Below are positions 1 through 8,754 of a stretch of DNA of 41,807 bases, one piece after another. The notes under the pieces are model-generated. The model was not told the DNA's origin. It did no database searches and worked only from the letters and a program-made list of their open reading frames with translations. The DNA is from CAZJNX01 sp964547415. GTDB lineage: Bacteria; Pseudomonadota; Alphaproteobacteria; Rhizobiales; Amorphaceae. Location of the stretch: the NCBI GenBank assembly GCA_964547415.1, contig CAZJNX010000009.1:1-41807 (forward strand), in the 5' to 3' direction. Position 1 is the first letter of the stretch. Every line of letters starts with the position of its first letter. The position numbers and the translations under genes are program-made.

Positions 1-1
1 C

Positions 2-1072
<1,071 letters not shown>

Positions 1073-1161
1073 TCCCCCGCGCCCGGTGGCAACGGGAGCC
1101 ACGGCGCGCACCGATGCCGTCCGACGCGGGACGGGCGAGGCTCGCGCCGGACGAGAACCGC

Positions 1162-1183
1162 GTCGACCCGCAAGGGGGTCGAC
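1162..1183. repeat. Perfect inverted repeat downstream of proV
   Basis: GTCGACCC (1162-1169) and GGGTCGAC (1176-1183) form an 8-bp stem with a 6-base loop. It lies about 90 bases after the proV stop. No T-tract follows, so it could be a Rho-assisted transcript 3' end or an mRNA-stabilising hairpin rather than a classical terminator. Confidence 0.5.
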
Positions 1184-1270
1184 CCGGTCCGCGTCCGGCG
1201 CGCTTCTGGAACCGTCGGCGCCGCCGGAATGTCGGCAGGGGTGTCTCACCACCGCAATGGACCGGCAGAC

Positions 1271-1286
1271 CGGAGCTCTTGCTCCG
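1271..1286. repeat. Short inverted repeat
   Basis: CGGAGC and GCTCCG flank the tetraloop TCTT, giving a 6-bp stem. It has no obvious partner gene and is recorded as structure only. Confidence 0.35.
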
Positions 1287-1603
1287 CAAACGGTCGGATG
1301 CTTCCCGTGCGCGGGCCATCGGCAGACGGGCGCGAATCCGCCTCCGGCCGTTCCGGATGCAGGTCGGCGGATGTCGCGGACTGCCTCCGTCCTGCCGGCG
1401 ACCCGCCGTCGCGGCGGCTGCGCGCCGAAGCGGGCCGCCCGGCACCGGATGCACTCCCGGGACGGTGGAGGCAGGGCAGCGGCGGGCTTGACCGGCGGGC
1501 GCCATCGGGACCTTTTGCGCGGCTGGACGCCCGCCGCCGCCTCCCGGGGCCGCGCCGCCGTCCGCCCGACCATCCGCGGCAAGGCCGCCCGAGGACCCGC
1601 CCC

Positions 1604-2137
1604 ATGACGTCCGCCCCCGCCCCGTCCGTACGCCGCGCGCCGGCCGCCCTCGCCGCGCTCGCCGCCCTCCTCCTCCTCGCGGGCTGCGTGTCCGACCCGG
1701 GACCCCCCGCCTTCTACCGGGACCTCGCGGCGCCGGACGCCTGGGTGGACACCGCCGCCGCCCTCTCCCTCGTCAACGACTACCGGGCGAAGGAGGGGCT
1801 CGGGCCCCTCGCCCTCGACCGGACGCTCGTCGCCGTCGCCGAGGAACAGGCCGAGGCCCTCGCCGCCGCCGGCGAGGTGCGCCTGTCGCTCGCCGCGGAG
1901 CGCCGCCTCGCCCGCCGCCTCGAGGAGGCGGGCTTTTCCGCCGACCGGGCCGTGGAGAACACGAGCGCCGGGTACCGGACCCTCGCCGAGGCGTTCTCCG
2001 GCTGGCGCGATTCGCCCGGCCACAACGCCAACATGCTCGCCCCGGACGTCGACCGCTTCGGGATCGCCACGGCCTACGCCCCGGGCAGCAAGTACCGTGT
2101 GTTCTGGACGGCCGTCTTCGCCTCCGCCGCGCCTTGA
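1604..2137 (+). CDS. CAP/SCP-domain lipoprotein
   Basis: A 177-residue envelope protein. It starts with a lipoprotein signal peptide: two arginines, a run of Ala/Leu and the lipobox LAGC, with the lipidated cysteine at residue 28. The mature part is a small CAP (cysteine-rich secretory/PR-1) domain of the bacterial YkwD kind. It opens with the characteristic helix SLVNDYRAKEGLGPLALD and later has WRDSPGHNANML, which carries the conserved histidine, and FGIATAY. The usual first histidine motif is poorly preserved. The ATG at 1604 has GAGGA nine bases upstream and gives a proper signal peptide, so longer upstream starts are rejected. Bacterial CAP proteins have no single established role; cell-envelope binding or hydrolysis has been proposed. 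A promoter for the next gene begins within its last codons. Confidence 0.85.
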   Translation: MTSAPAPSVRRAPAALAALAALLLLAGCVSDPGPPAFYRDLAAPDAWVDTAAALSLVNDYRAKEGLGPLALDRTLVAVAEEQAEALAAAGEVRLSLAAERRLARRLEEAGFSADRAVENTSAGYRTLAEAFSGWRDSPGHNANMLAPDVDRFGIATAYAPGSKYRVFWTAVFASAAP

Positions 2138-2161
2138 CGGCCCGTTCGCCCGGGCCTAGCG
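2134..2161 (+). promoter_or_regulatory. Sigma-70-type promoter for the acyl-CoA ligase gene
   Basis: The -35 TTGACG (2134-2139) is five of six matches to consensus, followed by a 16-base spacer and the -10-like CTAGCG (2156-2161). The -35 overlaps the stop codon of the lipoprotein gene. Predicted transcription would start near 2168, just upstream of the GGGAGG ribosome-binding site at 2176-2181. Confidence 0.6.
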
Positions 2162-2190
2162 GTCGAGGCCACGTCGGGAGGGTGAGGCCG

Positions 2191-3849
2191 ATGGACAACA
2201 CGATCGCCGGCGCCTCCTACGCGGAGGCCCTCGCCGCCTTCCGCTGGCGCGTGCCGGAGCGCTACAACATCGCCGTCGACGCGTGCGACGCCTGGGCGGC
2301 CCGCGAGCCGGACCGGCCGGCCATCGTCGAGATGACGGACGAGGGCCCGCCCCGCATCCTCTCCTACGGGGGCCTTGCCGCCCGCTCCTCCCGCCTCGCC
2401 AACGCCTTCGCGGCCCACGGCATCGGCCGGGGGGACCGGATCGCCGTCTTCCTGCCCCAGACGGCCGACGTCGCCGTCACCCACATGGCGATCTACCGGC
2501 TCGGCGCGGTCGCCGTGCCGCTCGCGAGCGTCTTCGGCTTCGAGGCGATCCGCTACCGCCTCCTCGACGCGGGCGCCCGCGCCATCGTGACGACGAGGGA
2601 GGGCGCGGCCCGCCTCGCCATGGTCTGCGGCGAGCTGCCGGACCTTTCCCTCGTCGTCACCATCGACGGGCCGGCGGACGCCACCGTCGCCATCGAAGCC
2701 TTCATCGCGCCGGCCTCGGACGTCCACGCGCCGGCGGACACCGGCCCCGAGGACCCGGCGATGATGATCTACACGTCGGGCACCACGGGCCAGCCCAAGG
2801 GCGCGCTCCACGGCCACCGGGTCCTCCTCGGCCACATCCCCGGCGTCCAGATGCACCATGACCTCCTGCCGCACCCCGGCGACCGGCTGTGGACGCCGGC
2901 GGACTGGGCCTGGGCGGGCGGCCTCCTCAACGTGCTGCTGCCGGGGCTGAAGCTCGGCGTGCCCGTCGTCGCCTACCGCTTCGAGACCCGATTCGATCCG
3001 GAGCGGGCCGGCCGGCTGATGGCGGAGGCGCAGGTGCGCAACGCCTTCATTCCGCCGACCGCGCTCCGGATGATGCGTGCCGCCCCCCCGCCGAAGGGCC
3101 TTTCCCTGCGCTCGGTCGGCTCTGGCGGGGAGCAGCTCGGCTCCGACACCTTCGACTGGGGGCGCTCGGCCCTCGGCGTCACCGTCAACGAGTTCTACGG
3201 GCAGACCGAGTGCAACCTCGTCCTGTCCTCGTCCCTCGCCCTCGGCGTCTCCCGCAAGGGGGCGATCGGGCTGCCCGTGCCCGGCCACCGGGTGGCGGTG
3301 ATCCGGCCGGACGGTTCGGCCTGCGAGCCCGGCGAGACCGGGACCATCGCCATCCAGCGCCCCGACCCGGTCATGTTCCTCGGCTACTGGGGCAAGCCCG
3401 ACGCGACGCGCGAGAAGTTCCTGGGCGACTTCCTCCTGACCGGCGACCAGGGCGCGGCGGACCCGGACGGCTACGTCTCCTTCGTCGGCCGGGACGACGA
3501 CGTCATCACCTCCTCGGGCTACCGGATCGGCCCGGGCGAGATCGAGGACTGCCTCGCCGGCCACCCGGGCGTCGCGGTCGCCGCCGTCGTCGGCAAGCCC
3601 GACCCGGTGCGCACCGAGATCGTCAAGGCCTTCGTCATGCCCGCCGACGGGTTCGAGCCGTCCGACGCCCTCGCCGAGGACATCCGCGCCTACGTGCGCG
3701 AGCGCCTGTCCGCCCACGAGTACCCGCGGGAGATCGCCTTCGTGGACGAAATCCCGCTGACGGCCACCGGCAAGGTCATCCGCCGCTTCTTCCGCGACGA
3801 GGTGCGGGCCGAGGCCGCCCGTGCGGCCGGAGACGACGCCGCGACCTGA
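2191..3849 (+). CDS. AMP-forming acyl-CoA synthetase
   Basis: A 552-residue member of the ANL (acyl/aryl-CoA synthetase) superfamily that would activate a carboxylic acid to its CoA thioester through an acyl-AMP. Signatures are the P-loop YTSGTTGQPKG near residue 193, YGQTE near 335, the hinge region TGDQGA to SGYRIGPGEIE near 430-450 and the catalytic lysine in PLTATGKVIRR near 527. Length and the SGYRIGP form resemble acetyl/medium-chain (ACSM-type) ligases more than long-chain FadD, but the substrate cannot be read from sequence. The ATG at 2191 is preferred over an in-frame ATG at 2134, which lies inside the previous gene, because GGGAGG sits nine bases upstream. It has its own promoter. 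It may feed the beta-oxidation-type genes on the opposite strand. Confidence 0.9.
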   Translation: MDNTIAGASYAEALAAFRWRVPERYNIAVDACDAWAAREPDRPAIVEMTDEGPPRILSYGGLAARSSRLANAFAAHGIGRGDRIAVFLPQTADVAVTHMAIYRLGAVAVPLASVFGFEAIRYRLLDAGARAIVTTREGAARLAMVCGELPDLSLVVTIDGPADATVAIEAFIAPASDVHAPADTGPEDPAMMIYTSGTTGQPKGALHGHRVLLGHIPGVQMHHDLLPHPGDRLWTPADWAWAGGLLNVLLPGLKLGVPVVAYRFETRFDPERAGRLMAEAQVRNAFIPPTALRMMRAAPPPKGLSLRSVGSGGEQLGSDTFDWGRSALGVTVNEFYGQTECNLVLSSSLALGVSRKGAIGLPVPGHRVAVIRPDGSACEPGETGTIAIQRPDPVMFLGYWGKPDATREKFLGDFLLTGDQGAADPDGYVSFVGRDDDVITSSGYRIGPGEIEDCLAGHPGVAVAAVVGKPDPVRTEIVKAFVMPADGFEPSDALAEDIRAYVRERLSAHEYPREIAFVDEIPLTATGKVIRRFFRDEVRAEAARAAGDDAAT

Positions 3850-3895
3850 CACCCCTCCCGCCGGCGCCCGCCGGTCCCGCCTCCGGAGCCCTCCC

Positions 3896-5293
3896 GTGAC
3901 GCCCGCCATCCGCCTCCTCGCGACGCTCATCGCGCTGGCGCTCGCGCCCGTCAGCGCCCCGGCCCTCGCCGACACCGGCCGCTTCGTCGCCATCTCCGAC
4001 GTGCACCTCGACCCGTTTGCGGGCGATTCCTCGGACGCGCGGCTCCTCGCCGCCGACGTCGCCGACTGGCCCGCCATCCTCCGCGAGCGGGACGAGCCGC
4101 CCGTCTCCTTCGGGCGGGACGCGAACGTGCCGCTCTTCCTCGGCGTCCTGGAGGACGCGGCGGCGGCGGCGCCGGACGCGGACTTCGTGGTCTATCCGGG
4201 GGACTTCGTGGTCCACCGGCTCGAAGAGCGCCTCGCCGCCATCCCGGACCACGACGGGGACATGGCGGACGCGGCCGTGAAGATCACCCTCTACCTCGCC
4301 GCGCGCCTCGAGGAGGCGTGGCCGGACGCGCCGATCCTGCCCGCCCTCGGCAACACGGATTCGGGCTGCGGCGACTACGAGACGGAGCCGGGCGGGGCGT
4401 ACCTGCGCGGGACGTTCCCCATGGTGGAGCGCCTCGCGGGCGACCTTCTCCTCCCGGGCGCAAAGGAGAGCTGGCTCGCCGGCGGCTACTACGCCGCGCG
4501 CCATCCGACCGTGGCGGACGCCCGCGTCCTCGTCCTCAACACGGTGCTGTGGTCGACGCGGTACCGCAACCGCTGCGGTGCGCCGGAGGGCGAGGCGACG
4601 CCGCCGGGGGAAGCCATGCTCGCCTGGCTGCGCTTCCAGCTCTACGCCGCCCGCATGGACGGCGAAAGGGTCCTCCTCGTCTACCACGTGCCGGCGGGCG
4701 TCGACGCCTACTCCACCGCCCACGGCCACCCCGGGTCGAAGGGTTGCGCGCCGCCGATGCCGTTCTGGCAGGCGCGCTACCGCAATGGGTTCGAGGGCCT
4801 GATTGGCGAGTATGCGCCGATGGTCCTCGGCGCGCTCTCCGGCCACATCCACCGGGACAGCTGGCGCCTGTTCCGCGACGGGAAGGACGCGCCGATCGCC
4901 GTCGACACCATCGTCCCGTCGGTGAGCCCGATCTTCGGCAACGCCCCGGCGTGGCAGCTCTTCGCCTACGACCGCACCACCGGCGCCCTCGTCGACAGGA
5001 CGACCCGCGCGGTCACGAACCTCGAGGCGGCCTCGCGCGGCGCCGACATCGCGATCGCCGAGCTCTACCGCTTCACGGACGCCTACCGCGTGCCCGCCTA
5101 CGGGCTCTCAGCGCTCGAGGGGATCTCGGAGGCGCTCGCGACGGCCGTGCCCTCGCCCGACCGCACGCTCTACGCCCGCTTCTACGGCTCGGGCCATGGC
5201 GACGACCCGGAGGAGGCCTGGCCCGTCTACGGCTGCACGCCCGGTAACGCCTCGGTGGCGGACTTCATCGCCTGCCACTGCCCGGCCGACTGA
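3896..5293 (+). CDS. Secreted calcineurin-like metallophosphoesterase (acid sphingomyelinase-like)
   Basis: A 465-residue protein with an N-terminal signal peptide (about residues 1-23, ending in APALA), so it acts in the periplasm or outside the cell. The calcineurin-like dinuclear-metal motifs appear in order: SDVHLD near 34, YPGDF near 101, GNTDSGCGDY near 152, YHVP near 263 and GHIH near 316. The spacing and the GN-x-DS-x-CGDY block match acid-sphingomyelinase-like phosphodiesterases rather than CpdA or 5'-nucleotidases. The usual GNHD histidine is threonine here. Several cysteines, including a pair near the C terminus, could form disulfides. The GTG at 3896 gives the signal peptide and has GGAG nine bases upstream; the longer frame from 3821 overlaps the ligase gene. 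The substrate (a phosphodiester such as a lipid headgroup or nucleotide) is unknown. Confidence 0.85.
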   Translation: MTPAIRLLATLIALALAPVSAPALADTGRFVAISDVHLDPFAGDSSDARLLAADVADWPAILRERDEPPVSFGRDANVPLFLGVLEDAAAAAPDADFVVYPGDFVVHRLEERLAAIPDHDGDMADAAVKITLYLAARLEEAWPDAPILPALGNTDSGCGDYETEPGGAYLRGTFPMVERLAGDLLLPGAKESWLAGGYYAARHPTVADARVLVLNTVLWSTRYRNRCGAPEGEATPPGEAMLAWLRFQLYAARMDGERVLLVYHVPAGVDAYSTAHGHPGSKGCAPPMPFWQARYRNGFEGLIGEYAPMVLGALSGHIHRDSWRLFRDGKDAPIAVDTIVPSVSPIFGNAPAWQLFAYDRTTGALVDRTTRAVTNLEAASRGADIAIAELYRFTDAYRVPAYGLSALEGISEALATAVPSPDRTLYARFYGSGHGDDPEEAWPVYGCTPGNASVADFIACHCPAD

Positions 5294-5372
5294 ACCCGCG
5301 CGCGGCTGCCGTGGCGCCGTCCGGGGGCGGGGGCACGCGCCGCGGACGGGAGCGGGACGGCTCGACGGAACG

Positions 5373-5392
5373 GCCGCCGTCGCAACGGCGGC
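5373..5392. terminator. Hairpin in the convergent intergenic region
   Basis: GCCGCCGT (5373-5380), loop CGCA, then ACGGCGGC (5385-5392) gives a perfect 8-bp stem about 80 bases after the phosphoesterase stop. No T-tract follows on either strand, so any termination role would be Rho-dependent or bidirectional. Confidence 0.4.
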
Positions 5393-5492
5393 GCCCACGG
5401 CGTCGGCGCCGCCGCCCGCATCCGGGTGGCGGGGGAGGGGGCGAAGGCACCTTCGGCGACCGCGCGGCGGAGGCGGGCCAAAGGGGCGTCGG

Positions 5493-5613
5493 AAGATCGA
5501 GGGGACGGGCGGCGAGCCGGACGACCTCGCCCCGGGGCATCGTCTTCCCCGCGTCCGACGCGGCGACGTTCGTGGCCGCGGCCGGACCCGTCATCGACGG
5601 CGGCCGCACCGCC
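5493..5613 (+). pseudogene. C-terminal fragment of a short-chain dehydrogenase/reductase
   Basis: About 40 codons read like the C terminus of an SDR-family oxidoreductase. One frame gives GGEPDDLAPG (5508-5537). After skipping one base (C at 5538) the next frame gives IVFPASDAATFV and then GPVIDGG (5539-5604). This matches the family pattern GxPxDIA, then LASDxASFVTG, then VDGG. The upstream 200 bases contain no catalytic Tyr-x-x-x-Lys or Rossmann motif, and no stop codon follows, so this is a decayed or rearranged remnant and not a gene. It lies about 215 bases from the 10-N gap, so an assembly fault cannot be excluded. Confidence 0.6.
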
Positions 5614-5634
5614 CGCCGGCGGGACCGCTCGCGG

Positions 5635-6635
5635 TCACCTGCCGGCGGGCGTGGCGAGGGAGGCGAGGCGGGCCGCCGCCGCGTCCGCCTCGGCGGCGAG
5701 GCGTTCCAGGATGGCGGCGGCCGGCTCGATCCGGTCGGCGAAGCAGGCGGCCTGGCCCATGGACAGGATCGCGCCCTCCACGTCGCCGCTCTCGTAGGCG
5801 TGCTTCTGGTTGGTGCCGGCGACGAGNNNNNNNNNNGGGGCGGTAGCGGGAAAAGTCCGTCTCGCCGGCCCGTTCCAGCGCCTCCACCTTTCGGGCGGCC
5901 TCCGTGTCCATGGCGCGGTAGGTGTTGCGGAACGTGGCCATGACGAGGCGGGTCATGGTCTCGTCGGCCGCGCACACCCGGGCCTTGAAGTCCGGATGGG
6001 CCCAGATCTCCTCCGCCACCAGCATGCGCGTGCCGATCACCGCCGCGTCCGCCCCCATGGCGAGGAGGGCGGCGACCTGACTGCCGTGGCCGATCCCGCC
6101 GCCGGCGGACCGCCTCGTACGGCGCGTCCGGCGACGCCTTCGCCGCCTGCACCATGGTGCCCACCATGTGCATCCCCGGATGGCCGCCGCACTCAGCGCC
6201 CACGACGGCGACGGCGTCGACGCCCATGCGCTCGGCCGACACCGCGTGGCGGACGGAGGCCACCTTGTGGATCACCCTCGCCCCGCCCTCCTTCAGCTGG
6301 GGCAGGAGGGTGCGCGGCGGGATGCCGGAGGTCTCCACGAACGGGACGCCCGCGCGCAGCAGGATCTCCGCGTGGCCGGGGATGAGGGCGTTCTCCTCCT
6401 CCCGGGCCGACAGGTGGAGGTTGACGCCGAACGGCCGCCCGCCGGTGAGCTCGAAGGCGAGCGCCAGCTCGTCCCGGAAGGCGCCGGGGTCGGGGAAGGT
6501 GCGGGCGGTGACGAAACCCATGGCGCCCGCGTTGACGACGGCGGCGACGTAGCGGGCGTCGGCGAGCCACATGAGCCCGCCCGCCAGGATCGGCAGGCGG
6601 ATGCCGAAGAGATCGGTGAGGCGGGTTACGAACAT
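5635..6635 (-). pseudogene. Nitronate monooxygenase / 2-nitropropane dioxygenase family, frameshifted and gapped
   Basis: An FMN-dependent TIM-barrel oxidoreductase of the NMO family, which oxidises alkyl nitronates; many family members have other or unknown substrates. From the ATG at 6635 the frame reads LFGIRLPILAGGLMWL, later GVNLHLSA and GAECGGHPGMHMVGTM with the catalytic-type histidine. At about 6107 one extra base breaks the frame; removing it restores AVAGGGIGHGSQVAALLAMG and IGTRM exactly as expected. A run of ten N (5827-5836) then interrupts the sequence. Beyond it the original C terminus resumes with GTNQKHAYESGDVEGAILSM and ends at a TGA at 5635-5637. All family landmarks remain, so a sequencing or assembly error seems likelier than true decay. 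Its ATG overlaps the stop of the upstream acyl-CoA synthetase gene (ATGA), so it is the last gene of the catabolic operon. Confidence 0.75.
5827..5836. other. Assembly gap (10 N)
   Basis: Ten undetermined bases inside the nitronate monooxygenase gene. Ten is a common placeholder for a gap of unknown size, so distances across it are unreliable. Confidence 0.95.
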
Positions 6636-8749
6636 CAGCCCGCGCGCCGCCCGACCACGAGGGCGTCGAGGGCGATGCAGCCCCGTCCCTCAGGGAGCGC
6701 CACCACCGGGTTGAGGTCGAGCGTCTCGAGGTCGTCCGCGTGGGCCGCGGCGAAGCGGGAGAGGGCGACGAGGGCGTCGGCCAGCGCATCGACGTCGGCG
6801 GGCGGCGCGCCGCGGGCGCCCTGGAGCACCTTCACCCCGCGGATCTCGTGGATCATGGAGAGCGCCTCCTCCCGGTCGAACGGGGCGACGCGCAGCGACA
6901 CGTCCTCCAGCACCTCCGTCAGGATGCCGCCGAGGCCGAACAGGACGACCGGGCCGAACACCGGGTCGCGGGTCACGCCGAGGATCGTCTCCACGCCGCC
7001 CGAGACCATGGGCGCCACGATCGCCCCCTCGATCCGCGCCTCGGGCCGCTTCGACCGGACCTCGGCCATCATCGCCTCGAAGGCGGCGGCGACCGCCGCG
7101 CCGTCGCCGAGGCCGACGCGGATGCCGCCCACCTCCGTCTTGTGGAGGATGTCGGGCGACAGCACCTTCAGGACCACCGGAAAGCCGATGGCCTCGGCGG
7201 CCGCCGCCGCGTCCGCCGCCGTTGCGGCCGTCCGCTCGTCGAGGACGGGAAGGCCAGCGGCGCGCAGGATCGCCTTGGAACGGTGCTCGTCGAGGGCGCC
7301 GTCGGGGAGCGGCGTGTCGGCGGGGGGGACGGCCGGGCGCTCCCGGCCCTTCGCGAACCATTCGCCGAAGCGGGTGAGGGCGCGCAGGGCCACCAGCGCC
7401 CGCGTTGGGTCCTCGTAGACGAGCATCCCGTCGTCCTCGTAGGCCTTCACCGTCTCCTCCGGCGCCACGATGGACAGGGCGATGAGCCGGTCCCCGTAGC
7501 CGCGGATGCCCTCCGACATGGCCTCGCGAAGGGGCTTGCCGAGGGACGAGCCGGGCACGGTGGTGAAGAAGGCGAGCACCGCGTCGTAGTCGCCCTCGCC
7601 CAGCATGATCTCCATGTTGCGGGCGACGAGGTCCATCCGGTTGAAGGCCTGGGCGGTGATGTCCACCGGGTTGCGCGGCGCGGCGAAGGGCAGGAGCTCC
7701 TTCAGGCGCCGCTGGGCGTCCTCGGGCATGGGGCGGACGTCGAAGCCCTCCTCGCTCGCCGCGTCCGCCATCAGGACGCCCGCCCCGCCGGAGATCGTCA
7801 CGAGGCCGAGGGCGCGGCCGGCCGGGTAGACCTTCTTGCGGGCGGCGTAGGCGATGTCGATGAGCTCTTCGGTGGTGCGCGCCCGGTGGACGCCGAACTG
7901 GCGGAAGACGGCGTCGTAGACCCGGTCCGCCCCCGCGAGCGCCGCCGTGTGGGAGGAGATCGCCTCCGCCCCCACCGCCGAGCGCCCCACCTTCATGAAG
8001 GCGACGGGCTTTTCGTTGCGCCGCGCCGTCTCGAACGCCTCGATGAGGAGATCCCCGTCCGTCACCCCTTCGGCGTAGGCGACGATCATGGAGGTGCGCT
8101 CGTCCTCGGCGAAGGCGAGGAGCGTCTCGGCCACCGTCACGTCGCACTCGTTGCCCGTCGTGACGAAGTGGGTGACGCCGAGGCCCTTGAGGCGGCACAG
8201 GTAGTAGAGGTGGCTGCCGTAGGCGCCCGACTGGCTGACGAGGGCGATGTGGCCAGGGAAGGGCGGGCCGCGGTCGATGGTCGTGGTGAAGGTGGAGACG
8301 AGCCCGGCCTCGGCGTTGAAGACGCCGAGGCAGTTTGGCCCGAGGACGCGCATCCCGGTGCGCCGGGCGAGCGCCGCGATCTCATCTTGAGCCTTCGCCC
8401 CTTCCGGCCCCATCTCCGCGAACCCGGCCGAGAAGACGACGGCCGACCTCACGCCCTTTTGCGCGCACGCCTCCAGCGTCGGCAGCACCTGCCCGGCCGC
8501 GACCGCCACGATCACCTGGTCCACCGGGCCCGGCACGTCCGCGATGGACGGGTAGGCGGGAAGGCCCTGCACCGTCTCCCGCTTCGGGTTCACCGGGTAG
8601 ACGGGGCCGGCAAAGCCCGCCTCCTTCATGTAGGCGATGGGGCGGCCGCCGATGCGGGTCGGGTCGTCCGAGGCGCCGAGGACGGCGACGGAGCGGGCGC
8701 CGAGGAGGCTGTCGATGAGGTCCGCCGGGGGGCGGCGTGTCGTGGTCAT
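6635..8749 (-). CDS. ADP-forming acyl-CoA synthetase (acetate-CoA ligase family)
   Basis: A 704-residue NDP-forming CoA ligase that converts an acid, CoA and ATP to acyl-CoA, ADP and phosphate, or runs in reverse. Domain order is an N-terminal CoA-binding Rossmann domain (GARSVAVLGASDDPTRIGG), two succinyl-CoA-ligase-like domains, then a C-terminal ATP-grasp domain (from about residue 495) with VVLKVLSPDILHKTEVGG and LFGLGGILTEVL. The phosphohistidine candidate is in ISSHTAALAGADRVYDA near residue 264. All parts are fused in one chain, as in Pat-like and propionyl/acetyl-CoA synthetases, but no acetyltransferase domain is attached. The start is the ATG at 8749, five bases after the cyclase stop, and its own stop overlaps the next ATG, so translation is tightly coupled. 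The substrate is unknown; context suggests an acid released by the adjacent cyclase-family hydrolase. Confidence 0.9.
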   Translation of the reverse strand: MTTTRRPPADLIDSLLGARSVAVLGASDDPTRIGGRPIAYMKEAGFAGPVYPVNPKRETVQGLPAYPSIADVPGPVDQVIVAVAAGQVLPTLEACAQKGVRSAVVFSAGFAEMGPEGAKAQDEIAALARRTGMRVLGPNCLGVFNAEAGLVSTFTTTIDRGPPFPGHIALVSQSGAYGSHLYYLCRLKGLGVTHFVTTGNECDVTVAETLLAFAEDERTSMIVAYAEGVTDGDLLIEAFETARRNEKPVAFMKVGRSAVGAEAISSHTAALAGADRVYDAVFRQFGVHRARTTEELIDIAYAARKKVYPAGRALGLVTISGGAGVLMADAASEEGFDVRPMPEDAQRRLKELLPFAAPRNPVDITAQAFNRMDLVARNMEIMLGEGDYDAVLAFFTTVPGSSLGKPLREAMSEGIRGYGDRLIALSIVAPEETVKAYEDDGMLVYEDPTRALVALRALTRFGEWFAKGRERPAVPPADTPLPDGALDEHRSKAILRAAGLPVLDERTAATAADAAAAAEAIGFPVVLKVLSPDILHKTEVGGIRVGLGDGAAVAAAFEAMMAEVRSKRPEARIEGAIVAPMVSGGVETILGVTRDPVFGPVVLFGLGGILTEVLEDVSLRVAPFDREEALSMIHEIRGVKVLQGARGAPPADVDALADALVALSRFAAAHADDLETLDLNPVVALPEGRGCIALDALVVGRRAG

Positions 8750-8754
8750 GGGGC

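Larger units (their letters stand above)
1073..1603. other. Non-coding stretch between proV and the CAP lipoprotein gene
   Basis: About 530 bases hold no open frame with protein-like composition; the open frames here are arginine, proline and alanine rich, as expected from GC-rich non-coding DNA. Two clean inverted repeats (1162-1183 and 1271-1286) are annotated separately. A good -35 hexamer TTGACC lies at 1488-1493, but the bases 16-17 downstream give only a poor -10, so a promoter for the lipoprotein gene is possible but not shown. Confidence 0.6.

Noticed and set aside
1086..1607. Open frames in the gap after proV
   Set aside because: Low-complexity Arg/Ala/Gly/Pro composition on both strands and no conserved motif or start signal.
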